Of a DNA stretch of 64,000 bases, positions 35,820 through 43,524 are shown piece after piece. The DNA lies in assembly GCF_000376785.1 (NCBI RefSeq), contig NZ_AQXX01000130.1:52487-116486 (forward strand). The letters are read 5' to 3'. Made by a program: the position numbers and the translations under genes. The notes under the pieces are model-generated. The model did no database searches. It saw only the letters and a list, made by a program, of their open reading frames with translations, and was not told the DNA's origin. Within the stretch, counting starts at the first letter, position 1; every line of letters starts with the position of its first letter. The stretch is from Hahella ganghwensis DSM 17046 (GTDB taxonomy: Bacteria; Pseudomonadota; Gammaproteobacteria; Pseudomonadales; Oleiphilaceae).

Positions 35820-35960
35820 TGAAGTTATTTGTCGGGATAATTGGCGAAAAGATCAGTATCTCGACGTTGTTCGGGGAGGTTAGCCGGACGTGTTAAACTG
35901 ACACATATCTCAACAAATTAAGACGTTTAGGGTAATTTTTGTAAGACTGGTTATACTTAT

Positions 35961-36016
35961 GTGTATAAAAGTGCTATTTTTTCTATAAGTCTCGAATAAT
36001 TATAAGATTTATACAC
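35961..36016. repeat. Inverted repeat upstream of the response-regulator gene
   Basis: GTGTATAAA (35961–35969) and TTTATACAC (36008–36016) are perfect inverted copies 38 bases apart within a very AT-rich stretch. They could be operator half-sites for this two-component system, or parts of its promoter. The rest of 35820–36138 holds no gene that I can see. Confidence 0.4.
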
Positions 36017-36138
36017 TTCAACACTTTGTGGCTATGTCGTCCGGAGTGAACAGGTGAATCGATGGGGCGCTGCGCAGGATTGCGCGGTGGGAATGGCAGG
36101 GAAGGTTCTCAATTCTACAAGAAAGAGTAACGGACACC

Positions 36139-36873
36139 GTGGATACGAACGAAGCTTGGCGCATTTTGATTGTCGAAGACGACGAACGTCTTGCCGATTT
36201 GACCAAAGAGTATCTTGAATCGAATGGTTTGGTGGTTTCGGTAGAGCCCAATGGCGGTAAAGCCGTTGATCGCATTCAGAACGAACAGCCTGATCTGGTC
36301 GTGCTTGATTTAATGCTGCCCGGTGAAGACGGGCTATCTATCTGTCGTAAAGTCAGGCCGTCCTATCATGGACCCATTCTGATGCTGACAGCTCGAACTG
36401 ATGATCTTGATCAGGTTTTGGGCCTGGAAATGGGGGCTGACGACTACATGTGTAAACCGGTTCGCCCCCGGGTTTTGCTGGCACGGATACGTGCCTTATT
36501 GAGGCGGGTGAAAGAGCAGGGAGAACCGCAGCCAGCAGGCGCGACGGAAGAATCGGCAGATGAGCCGGTACGACTGATATTCAATAACCTGGTGATAGAT
36601 CGTTCCATGCGTGAAGCCTGGTTAGAGGATGAAAGCATTGATCTGACAAGTGCAGAATTTGACTTGCTGTGGTTGCTTGCCAGTAGTGCAGGAAGAGTTT
36701 TGAGTCGGGAGGAAATATTCACTGCCTTGCGGGGAATTGAATACGACGGGCAGGATCGTTCCATCGACGTCAGGGTTTCAAGGATTCGTCCAAAAATTGG
36801 CGATGATCCTGTCCATCCAAGACGTATCAAAACTGTACGCAGCAAAGGTTATCTGTTCGTTAAAGAAGCCTGA
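36139..36873 (+). CDS. rstA: OmpR-family response regulator, RstA-like
   Basis: The protein has 244 residues from GTG 36139. The receiver domain has acidic VEDDE near the N-terminus, phosphoacceptor Asp in LDLMLPGEDG, Thr in MLTARTDD and Lys in CKPVRPR. The winged-helix output domain spans about 140–240 with SAEFDLLWLL and a VRSKGYLF end. The DQVLGLEMGADDY and VRPRVLLARIRALLRR stretches are those of RstA-type regulators, so the symbol is by similarity. It is not PhoB. The sensor kinase gene follows 14 bases after the stop. Confidence 0.9.
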   Translation: MDTNEAWRILIVEDDERLADLTKEYLESNGLVVSVEPNGGKAVDRIQNEQPDLVVLDLMLPGEDGLSICRKVRPSYHGPILMLTARTDDLDQVLGLEMGADDYMCKPVRPRVLLARIRALLRRVKEQGEPQPAGATEESADEPVRLIFNNLVIDRSMREAWLEDESIDLTSAEFDLLWLLASSAGRVLSREEIFTALRGIEYDGQDRSIDVRVSRIRPKIGDDPVHPRRIKTVRSKGYLFVKEA

Positions 36874-36887
36874 CAGGCTGCCCGGCC

Positions 36888-38456
36888 GTGAACAATGTTT
36901 TTTCCAGGGTATTTGCCGGTGTAGCAGTTGCTTTGCTGTTTTACGCCGTGCTTGCTTTTGGTTTATTCCATAGCCTTAATCAGGTTCGCTATCTTCAGTA
37001 TCAGGAGGAGCGGGTAGAACCTTTGTTTTCCTGGTTAAAGGTATCGCCGGATGAGAGGCTGGAGTTTCTGGCCTCGATACTTCCGAAAGAATCCGAATTC
37101 CATCTTCTGTCCTTGTCTGATTTGTCGCTTAGTCGATTGGAACAGGAGCGTCTTGCCTATGGCCAGAGTCTGGTCGTGGCGCATCAGAGCGGACTACACG
37201 CCTTTGCTCAGACAAACTCCAGTCATGTTTTTGCGGCCTATTTTTCTGACCTTCCTCTTGAGAGCACATTGTGGTCGGCTAAGCTGATCGCATTGCAGGT
37301 CAGGGCTGTTGCTGATGAGCATCGAGAACAGACGCTTCAGGATCTGGGAGCGTTTTTTAATATGACGCCCCAGCTTGCATCGCTGACCGAGTTGGCGGAT
37401 TGGCAGACAATCAAGCAAAGTGACTTTATGAATAACGGTTGGGCTCTGCTGCCTTCGCAAGGTCGGCGTGGAGATACTCTGGTGGTCGCTTTTGATAAAG
37501 AACATTACCTAAAGGTTGACCCCATTCCTACCTTTAATCCCTGGGCCTGGCCCGTCCTGCTGACATTGGTGGTAGCGGGGCTGCTTTGTATTGGGGCGAC
37601 TCTTTATCTTTTGCTCGATAAACTGGAAAGGCGCTTACGTAAACTCGAATCGGTCGCCAGTCGCATAGCGCGGGGTGAGCTGGATGCCCGTGTTGATGAT
37701 AGCCGGTTTGATGCCATCGGACGTCTGGGAACCGTTTTCAACCGCATGGCGGAGCATATCCAGCGGTTAGTGGGTGTGCAGAGGGAAATGATTCATGCCG
37801 TATCCCATGAATTGCGGACGCCAGTGGCGAGGATTCGTTTTGGCGTCCAGATGATTGAGGATACGCCTAACGAAGAGATGCGTGCCAAGCAGTTGGCAGG
37901 AATAGACCATGATATTCAAGAACTGAATGAGCTGATTGATGAAATATTGACCTATGCCCGTTTGGAGCAGGGCGGACCCATTCTGGATTTCCAGGAAGCC
38001 AATGTACTGGATATTGTGAATCAGGTTGTTCAGGAGCAGCAGTCTGTCAAACCCGACATGTCCATTACTGCAAACATCAGTGAAGGTTCTGAGCGCTGGA
38101 AGATGTCTGAAATTGAGCCGAGGTATATACACCGCTCTGTGCAGAATCTCGTGGGGAATGCCACCCGATATGCAAAATCCAAGGTAATTGTGAATGCCAG
38201 TTTTGGGTCGGAAACATGCCGGGTCGACGTGGAAGACGATGGTCCGGGGATCCCCGAAACTGATTGGGAAAAGGTCTTCACAGCGTTTGCACGGCTGGAT
38301 GACAGTCGCACTCGGAGTTCCGGTGGGTATGGTTTGGGGCTTTCGATTGTTCGGAGAATCTTATATTGGCATGGCGGGCAGGCCTTTGTAGGGCGCAGTG
38401 ATCGCCTGGGTGGTGCCAAGTTCAGCCTGGTCTGGCCACGCAAACAGCCAACATAA
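36888..38456 (+). CDS. rstB: Sensor histidine kinase, RstB-like
   Basis: The protein has 522 residues from GTG 36888. The layout is a first membrane helix (~8–27), a periplasmic sensor domain of about 190 residues, a second helix (~217–240), HAMP, then HisKA with the phosphorylated His in HAVSHELRTPVARI, and HATPase with NLVGNATRYAKS, DDGPGIP and GGYGLGLSIV. It pairs with the preceding response regulator. The periplasmic domain gives no recognisable ligand motif. A strong terminator lies 149 bases past the stop. Confidence 0.92.
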   Translation: MNNVFSRVFAGVAVALLFYAVLAFGLFHSLNQVRYLQYQEERVEPLFSWLKVSPDERLEFLASILPKESEFHLLSLSDLSLSRLEQERLAYGQSLVVAHQSGLHAFAQTNSSHVFAAYFSDLPLESTLWSAKLIALQVRAVADEHREQTLQDLGAFFNMTPQLASLTELADWQTIKQSDFMNNGWALLPSQGRRGDTLVVAFDKEHYLKVDPIPTFNPWAWPVLLTLVVAGLLCIGATLYLLLDKLERRLRKLESVASRIARGELDARVDDSRFDAIGRLGTVFNRMAEHIQRLVGVQREMIHAVSHELRTPVARIRFGVQMIEDTPNEEMRAKQLAGIDHDIQELNELIDEILTYARLEQGGPILDFQEANVLDIVNQVVQEQQSVKPDMSITANISEGSERWKMSEIEPRYIHRSVQNLVGNATRYAKSKVIVNASFGSETCRVDVEDDGPGIPETDWEKVFTAFARLDDSRTRSSGGYGLGLSIVRRILYWHGGQAFVGRSDRLGGAKFSLVWPRKQPT

Positions 38457-38604
38457 TTGATTGAATTTGATCGAATTAGTTTACCTACCGTTACACTAGA
38501 CCACACTAAAACAACAGATTTGAAAGAGGCCCCCCGGCATACTTTGCACTGTAAGGGATGACTCTTTGAGGTTGTAGTTCTATCGAACTTTCCTCGTTTC
38601 ATTT

Positions 38605-38630
38605 AAGGGCTCACATTGAGCCCTTTTTTT
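38605..38630 (+). terminator. Rho-independent terminator downstream of rstAB
   Basis: AAGGGCTC (38605–38612) pairs perfectly with GAGCCCTT (38618–38625) around a five-base loop, followed by a T-run (to 38630). It stops plus-strand transcription before the convergent ABC gene. Confidence 0.9.
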
Positions 38631-38651
38631 GTGCCTGAAAAAAGCCTCTGC

Positions 38652-39707
38652 CTATATTCTGAAAGCAATAAGGTGATCCGCTGCCAGGCGGATGTTCACT
38701 TCGCTGGTTACCGGGTAATCCTGATGACTGGGAGCCAGAATTTCCAGTTTGCGGTTTGAGGGCAGCAAGAGCCGGTACAGTGTGGAAGACCCTGCGAATA
38801 CCTTATCTATGACTTTGGCGGTCAATTGGGAATCGGCGTCGAAGACTATATCGTCGGGCCGAATCAGAACTTCTACCAATTCTCCCTGCTTCCAGGGGTA
38901 AGCCCTATCTCCGCTGATTTTCCCCAGTTCCGTCTTAATGCAGTCCGGTTCTATGATCGAACCTGGGATTAACACCCCTCGCCCGACAAAGTTGGCAACA
39001 AACCGGTTGCTGGGTTCGTGGTAGAGATTGTAGGGGGTGTCCCATTGTTGTAGCTTGCCGTTGTGGATAATGCCCACATGGTCTGCCATTGCAAAGGCTT
39101 CGTTCTGATCATGCGTGACCAGTATGGCCGTGGTACCCCGTTTCTTCAGGATGTCGCGAACATCCAGGCTTAACCTCGAGCGAAGCTCTGCATCGAGGTT
39201 TGAGAAGGGCTCATCCATTAAAAGTAGAAGGGGGTCGGGTGCCAGCGCGCGTGCCAGCGCCACTCGCTGCTGCTGTCCGCCGGAAAGCTCATGGGGGTAT
39301 GCGTTGGCGTACGGGGACAGTCCGGTAAGCTCCAGCATTTCTGACAGGATCACGTCAGCCTGGGCAAGTTTGCCGTTACTCTTGGTTAAGCCAAAGCGAA
39401 TATTTTGGGCGACGGTCATGTGCGGAAAAAGGGCATAATCTTGAAAAACCATGCCGACCTGCCGTTTTTCCGGAGGCAAAGTCACCATCTCGGAAGATAG
39501 CACTTTGCCATTCAGCTCAATACTGCCACTGAACACAGGTTGAAACCCTGCCAAAACCCTAAGCAGCGTTGTTTTACCGCAGCCACTGGGGCCCAGCAGG
39601 CTGGCAATTTCCCCATGATTCAAATGGAAGGAAATATCCTCAATGACACAAGTGTCACTGTATCCACAGCTGACATTTGAGGCCTGAAGCAGGAAGTGGT
39701 CGCTCAT
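38652..39707 (-). CDS. ABC transporter ATP-binding protein, FbpC/PotA type
   Basis: The protein has 351 residues. Walker A GPSGCGKTT, Q-loop VFQDYALFPH, signature LSGGQQQR, Walker B LLLMDEP and the H-loop THDQNEA are all intact. The C-terminal ~110 residues form a TOBE-type regulatory domain. This is the architecture of ferric-iron, sulfate, spermidine and related importers. No permease or binding-protein gene is adjacent, so the substrate is unassigned. It follows argF by three bases on the same strand; an ABC ATPase next to argF is also seen in Pseudomonas. Confidence 0.9.
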   Translation of the reverse strand: MSDHFLLQASNVSCGYSDTCVIEDISFHLNHGEIASLLGPSGCGKTTLLRVLAGFQPVFSGSIELNGKVLSSEMVTLPPEKRQVGMVFQDYALFPHMTVAQNIRFGLTKSNGKLAQADVILSEMLELTGLSPYANAYPHELSGGQQQRVALARALAPDPLLLLMDEPFSNLDAELRSRLSLDVRDILKKRGTTAILVTHDQNEAFAMADHVGIIHNGKLQQWDTPYNLYHEPSNRFVANFVGRGVLIPGSIIEPDCIKTELGKISGDRAYPWKQGELVEVLIRPDDIVFDADSQLTAKVIDKVFAGSSTLYRLLLPSNRKLEILAPSHQDYPVTSEVNIRLAADHLIAFRI

Positions 39708-39710
39708 TGA

Positions 39711-40625
39711 TCAGGATTGCCCACCGAGAAGCAGGAATTCCATTAGGGCCTTCTGTGCATGCAGACGATTCTCTGCCTCGTCCCAGACAACAGCACGGGG
39801 ATCTTCCATCATCTCATGACTGACCTCCTCGCCCCGATGTGCAGGAAGGCAATGCATGAATAGAGCGTCTTTATTCGCCAGGTCCATCAGTTGTGGGGTG
39901 ACCTGGTAATCGGCAAAGGCTTTTTCCCGCAGCAACTGCTCTTCTTCCTGTCCCATAGAGGCCCAAACGTCAGTAACAAGAAGATCTGAGTGACGTGCAG
40001 CTTCAGCGGGATCCCGCACTATGCTCACCCTGTCCTGGTTCGCTTCTACCAGTGCCTGCATAGGCTCGTAGCCTTCAGGGCAGGCAACCACCAGATTAAA
40101 ATCAAATTGACGAGCGGCATTGATGTAAGAATTGCACATATTGTTGCCATCGCCGATCCAGGTGACGGTCTTGCCTTTAATGCTGCCGCGGTGCTCTACA
40201 TACGTCTGAACGTCCGCCAAAAGCTGGCATGGGTGGTAGTCGTCAGTAAGGGCGTTAATGACAGGGCTGTTTGAATACTGGGCAAACGTTTCCAGTTTCT
40301 TGTGCTCAAATGTCCGTATCATGATGATATCCACCATGCTGGACAGGACTCTGGCGCTGTCTTCAATCGGTTCTCCACGACCCAGTTGAGTGTCTCTGGG
40401 AGAAAGAAAGATGGCTGAGCCGCCCAATTGACTCATGCCGGCTTCAAAGGATACACGTGTTCGGGTAGATGACTTCTCAAAAATCATACCCAGAACCTTT
40501 CCCTTGAAAGGCATGTATTGCACACCATTGCGATGATCCTGTTTTAGCTTGATCGCCCGCTGTATGATGCCGTCAAGTTCTTGTTGCGTCAGGTCTCCCA
40601 GAGTCAGGAAGTGTCTGCTGCTCAT
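39711..40625 (-). CDS. argF: Ornithine carbamoyltransferase
   Basis: The protein has 304 residues. It makes citrulline from ornithine and carbamoyl phosphate in arginine synthesis. The carbamoyl-phosphate motif SSTRTR, the substrate motif HPCQLLAD and the ornithine-binding [10 protein letters not shown] are present. It sits between the ABC ATPase and argD. A hairpin terminator after argD suggests argF uses its own promoter in the 120-base spacer. Confidence 0.97.
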   Translation of the reverse strand: MSSRHFLTLGDLTQQELDGIIQRAIKLKQDHRNGVQYMPFKGKVLGMIFEKSSTRTRVSFEAGMSQLGGSAIFLSPRDTQLGRGEPIEDSARVLSSMVDIIMIRTFEHKKLETFAQYSNSPVINALTDDYHPCQLLADVQTYVEHRGSIKGKTVTWIGDGNNMCNSYINAARQFDFNLVVACPEGYEPMQALVEANQDRVSIVRDPAEAARHSDLLVTDVWASMGQEEEQLLREKAFADYQVTPQLMDLANKDALFMHCLPAHRGEEVSHEMMEDPRAVVWDEAENRLHAQKALMEFLLLGGQS

Positions 40626-40684
40626 CTGCTTTCTTGGTCTCCGTAAAGTGGGTAGGTGTTTTTACCTGTTCTTGCGCAATGCGA

Positions 40685-40724
40685 AAAATAATCCTACCCG
40701 GCATTTGTCGATATATGCCGGGTA
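40685..40724 (-). terminator. Terminator between argD and argF
   Basis: On the minus strand a perfect ten-base stem (TACCCGGCAT with ATGCCGGGTA, 40695–40724) with a ten-base loop lies 20 bases after the argD stop and is followed by GGATTATTTTT. It should end the argD transcript. Confidence 0.65.
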
Positions 40725-40744
40725 TAGAGAACTAGTGACGGAAT

Positions 40745-41941
40745 TTATCGTGGGCTCTTGCGGTCATCACCGGCGTACAGCTTAATCAGTGTACAGAGTG
40801 TGTTGGCCAGATGATCTGCGTCAGCATCCGACATGATCAACGGGGGGAGTAATCGGATCACTTTATCCTGGGTAACATTGATCAACAGGCCCTGGGAGTT
40901 TGCGAGAGGAACCAGCTCCGGGCAGGACTCCTTCATTTCAATGCCAATCATGAGACCTTTGCCTCTGATTTCCTTGATGCAATCAGTGCCTCCCAGCTGG
41001 GATTCAAAGTGACTTAATAATCTGTCGCCAAGCTCCCGGGCTCTGGCGCTGAGGTTTTGTTTTTGTATGGTCTGGATGACAGCAATTCCTGCTGCGCATG
41101 CTAATGGGTTGCCACCAAAGGTTGAGCCATGGCTGCCTGGGTGAAATACTTCTGACGCTTCACCTCTGGCAAGGCATGCTCCAATAGGGAAGCCATTGCC
41201 CAACCCTTTTGCTGTTGTGACAACATCAGGGGTGATGCCGTATTCTTGGTAGGCAAAGTAGCTGCCGGTACGGCCGTTACCTGTTTGTACTTCATCCAGC
41301 ATCAGTAACCAGCCATGATCACGGCAGAGCTTTTCGACTGATTTGATATAGTCAGGATCGGCAGGAATTACGCCACCTTCTCCCTGAACCGGCTCAATCA
41401 GAACGGCGACGACATTACTATTGGACTCGGCTATATGGTCAAGGGTCTTGATATCGTTAAATGGCGTGCGCACGAACCCTCTTACCAGAGGTTCAAATCC
41501 CGCCTGTACTTTTCTGTTCCCGCTCGCGCTCAACGTCGCCAGCGTACGGCCGTGGAAGGAGTTTTCCATGACAACAATTGCTGGGTTTTCTATGCCCTTT
41601 TTCTTGCCAAATAAACGAGCCAGCTTGATTGCTGCTTCATTGGCTTCTGCACCGGAGTTACAGAAGAAGACGTTATCCATGCCGGAAACATCACAAAGGA
41701 GTTCGCCAAGAGTTTCCTGATTCGGAATTTGAAATAGATTTGAGCAGTGAGTCAGCTGGGCCGCCTGTTTGCTGATGGCTTCTGTCACCGCAGGGTGAGA
41801 GTGTCCAAGGCCACAAACTGCGATGCCGCTTATTGCGTCGAAATAGCGGTTTCCATTGGTATCGTATAACCAGCAGCCTTCTCCTCTGGCGAAAGAGATC
41901 GGCAGCTTACCATATGTGCTCATTAACGGTGCGGCGGGCAT
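40745..41941 (-). CDS. argD: Acetylornithine aminotransferase
   Basis: The protein has 398 residues, fold-type I PLP enzyme. It shows the SNLFQIPNQETLGE and FFCNSGAEANEAAIKLAR segments, the catalytic-site LLMLDEVQTGNGRTG, and the PLP lysine in VTTAKGLGNGFPIGA. It transaminates N-acetylglutamate semialdehyde in arginine synthesis; homologues also serve succinylornithine or lysine pathways. It is preceded, 86 bases upstream, by a perfect terminator-like hairpin on the same strand, so its expression may depend on read-through or a promoter between the two. Confidence 0.95.
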   Translation of the reverse strand: MPAAPLMSTYGKLPISFARGEGCWLYDTNGNRYFDAISGIAVCGLGHSHPAVTEAISKQAAQLTHCSNLFQIPNQETLGELLCDVSGMDNVFFCNSGAEANEAAIKLARLFGKKKGIENPAIVVMENSFHGRTLATLSASGNRKVQAGFEPLVRGFVRTPFNDIKTLDHIAESNSNVVAVLIEPVQGEGGVIPADPDYIKSVEKLCRDHGWLLMLDEVQTGNGRTGSYFAYQEYGITPDVVTTAKGLGNGFPIGACLARGEASEVFHPGSHGSTFGGNPLACAAGIAVIQTIQKQNLSARARELGDRLLSHFESQLGGTDCIKEIRGKGLMIGIEMKESCPELVPLANSQGLLINVTQDKVIRLLPPLIMSDADADHLANTLCTLIKLYAGDDRKSPR

Positions 41942-42021
41942 TCCTGTAAAACCTCTCTATATAACGCGGAGCCATGCATGTCCTGCCAAAGAAATCGGTT
42001 GATAATATGCATACCCGAAAA

Positions 42022-42053
42022 ACCAACAAAAAAAAAGGCAGCTCCGGCTGCCT
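42022..42053 (-). terminator. Strong rho-independent terminator upstream of argD
   Basis: On the minus strand AGGCAGC pairs with GCTGCCT around a four-base loop (42036–42053), followed by nine T residues (complement of 42028–42036). No protein gene is seen upstream of it on this strand before the grxD promoter region. It therefore ends either a small RNA or an argD leader. Confidence 0.85.
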
Positions 42054-42190
42054 GTCGGATAGTTATAGTATAGATTATTATGTCGCTACGCAATTTCGCT
42101 GAAATGATGCGGATTGTCTGGGGTTTGGGCTGATATGGAGTGGTAGGAAGAGGCAATTTGCCTCTGTAGTGGTTATGGTAAAAACATAGT
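42022..42190 (-). ncRNA. Candidate small RNA or argD attenuator leader
   Basis: About 130–160 bases of minus-strand sequence ending at the strong terminator have no credible reading frame. A TTGACT (-35-like; complement of 42196–42201) stands at the upstream end, with TACCAT or ACCATA as weak -10 choices. The sequence contains a second hairpin, AGAGG..CCTCT, from the palindrome at 42151–42167. The transcript is inferred; only the terminator is firm. Confidence 0.4.
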
Positions 42191-42287
42191 AAAATAGTCA
42201 ACTGTTTTGACGTCCCGGCAAGTTTGTGTACGATACGGGCACATCAACATGTGAATACACCTTTAAAAGTTAGCAGGTTCAGGATCT

Positions 42288-42614
42288 ATGGATATTATTG
42301 AAGTCATCAAAGAGCAGCTTTCCAGCAATGACGTCATTCTTTATATGAAAGGGGCTCCAAATGCTCCGCAGTGTGGCTTTTCAGCTCGTGCCGTGCAGGC
42401 TCTGATGGCGTGCGGAGAAAAGTTTGCTTACGTTAATATCCTGGAGCATCCGGAGATTCGTGAGAATTTGAAAACCTACTCCAACTGGCCTACCTTTCCT
42501 CAGCTTTATATTAAAGGCGAGCTGGTTGGTGGGTCCGATATTATCAGCGAACTTTATGAGAAGGGTGAGCTGCAGGATATGATCAAAAGTGCGGTTGCCG
42601 CTGCCAGCGAGTAA
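42288..42614 (+). CDS. grxD: Monothiol glutaredoxin, Grx4 type
   Basis: The protein has 108 residues. The CGFS active site (in APQCGFSARAVQAL) and the glutathione-binding TFPQLYIKGELVGGSDI stretch are exact family marks. Grx4 proteins bind a [2Fe-2S] cluster with glutathione and deliver it in iron–sulfur assembly and iron regulation. It stands alone with its own upstream region, divergent from argD and convergent with the TonB-C gene. Confidence 0.97.
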   Translation: MDIIEVIKEQLSSNDVILYMKGAPNAPQCGFSARAVQALMACGEKFAYVNILEHPEIRENLKTYSNWPTFPQLYIKGELVGGSDIISELYEKGELQDMIKSAVAAASE

Positions 42615-42709
42615 TCCCGCCTCTTGTGCTGTTGTGGGGGCTCATGATATTTCCAAAGTAACAGGCCCCCTGTTTCCTTCTTCCACATCATCTCTCTACA
42701 GTATCGGGC

Positions 42710-43474
42710 TTAGTCTCCGATATCAGCCTTATTTGGCGAATAAATGATCTGCACCAGATAGTTGTAGTCAAACGCTCGATCTGATGAAGGCGGCGGTTCA
42801 AAAGGATTAGCCGCATATGCGCTTCTGATGGCGGCGGAATCCAGTTGTTCATCCCCGCTGCTTCTCGCAACTTTGGCTCGTACCAGCATACCGTTTGACT
42901 GAAATCCAAGATTAAGCACCACGACTTTCTCGCTATTCAGTTCACTGAAAGGGTATTGCTTGTCATGGTACTTGTTATTGGCTAAATGTTGGACCAGGTA
43001 CGGCCAGAAATCGCTTTGAGTGGAAGGGGCTGATTTCAGCATATCCCTGATAGTCTCTGCGTCACCGGCATTGCCGGTCGGCTGTTCGGTATTGCCGTGA
43101 TCACGTGCATTACTCTGGCTGAACATACTGTCTATTCGGGCCAGGTTGGGTTTATTTGCCGATAATTGGCTCAATTCTTTGAATGCGTTGTTTGTTGCCT
43201 GTTTCCATGGGAGAGCATTGTCATGGATATCTTCGTCTCGATTGGGAGGAGGTGCGGAGACTTCATTTGTAGTGGAGCTTGGTTGGGCGCTGGAATTGTC
43301 TGTGGGTCTTCCTGGATTTTTTGGCTGCCCGGGGGCCAAAGCAAGTGTCATTGTGGTGCTTTGCTGAGGGGAAGGTGAATTTTTATTGAGAAAAGACCAT
43401 AGAATAATGTGTACAGATATCGATATGACCAGTGCGAGCACCAGATAACCATAGTGAGAATCGAGCTTGGTCAT
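42710..43474 (-). CDS. TonB-C-domain energy transducer-like protein
   Basis: The protein has 254 residues. An N-terminal membrane helix (YLVLALVISISVHIILWSFL) is followed by a disordered Pro/Ser/Asn-rich periplasmic spacer (about 35–150) and a TonB C-terminal domain at about 155–245 (WPYLVQHL..., VVVLNLGFQSNG, LDSAAIRSAYAANPFEPP). This is a TonB/TolA-like architecture. No ExbB, ExbD or receptor gene is adjacent. It lies 50 bases downstream of the DUF1631 gene on the same strand, so they may be cotranscribed. Confidence 0.82.
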   Translation of the reverse strand: MTKLDSHYGYLVLALVISISVHIILWSFLNKNSPSPQQSTTMTLALAPGQPKNPGRPTDNSSAQPSSTTNEVSAPPPNRDEDIHDNALPWKQATNNAFKELSQLSANKPNLARIDSMFSQSNARDHGNTEQPTGNAGDAETIRDMLKSAPSTQSDFWPYLVQHLANNKYHDKQYPFSELNSEKVVVLNLGFQSNGMLVRAKVARSSGDEQLDSAAIRSAYAANPFEPPPSSDRAFDYNYLVQIIYSPNKADIGD

Positions 43475-43524
43475 AGCGAGTGAGGCGGACGATAGTGAAG
43501 AGGAAGAGTGGTCCGAGATATTTC

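Noticed and set aside
36139..38456. Two-component pair read as PhoBR because of the nearby Pho boxes
   Set aside because: The receiver and output sequences are RstA-like, and the kinase has a large periplasmic domain that PhoR lacks.
41923..42201. Minus-strand frame of 92 codons upstream of argD
   Set aside because: It runs through a perfect terminator hairpin, lacks a ribosome site and has an unlikely composition; the region is better read as RNA.
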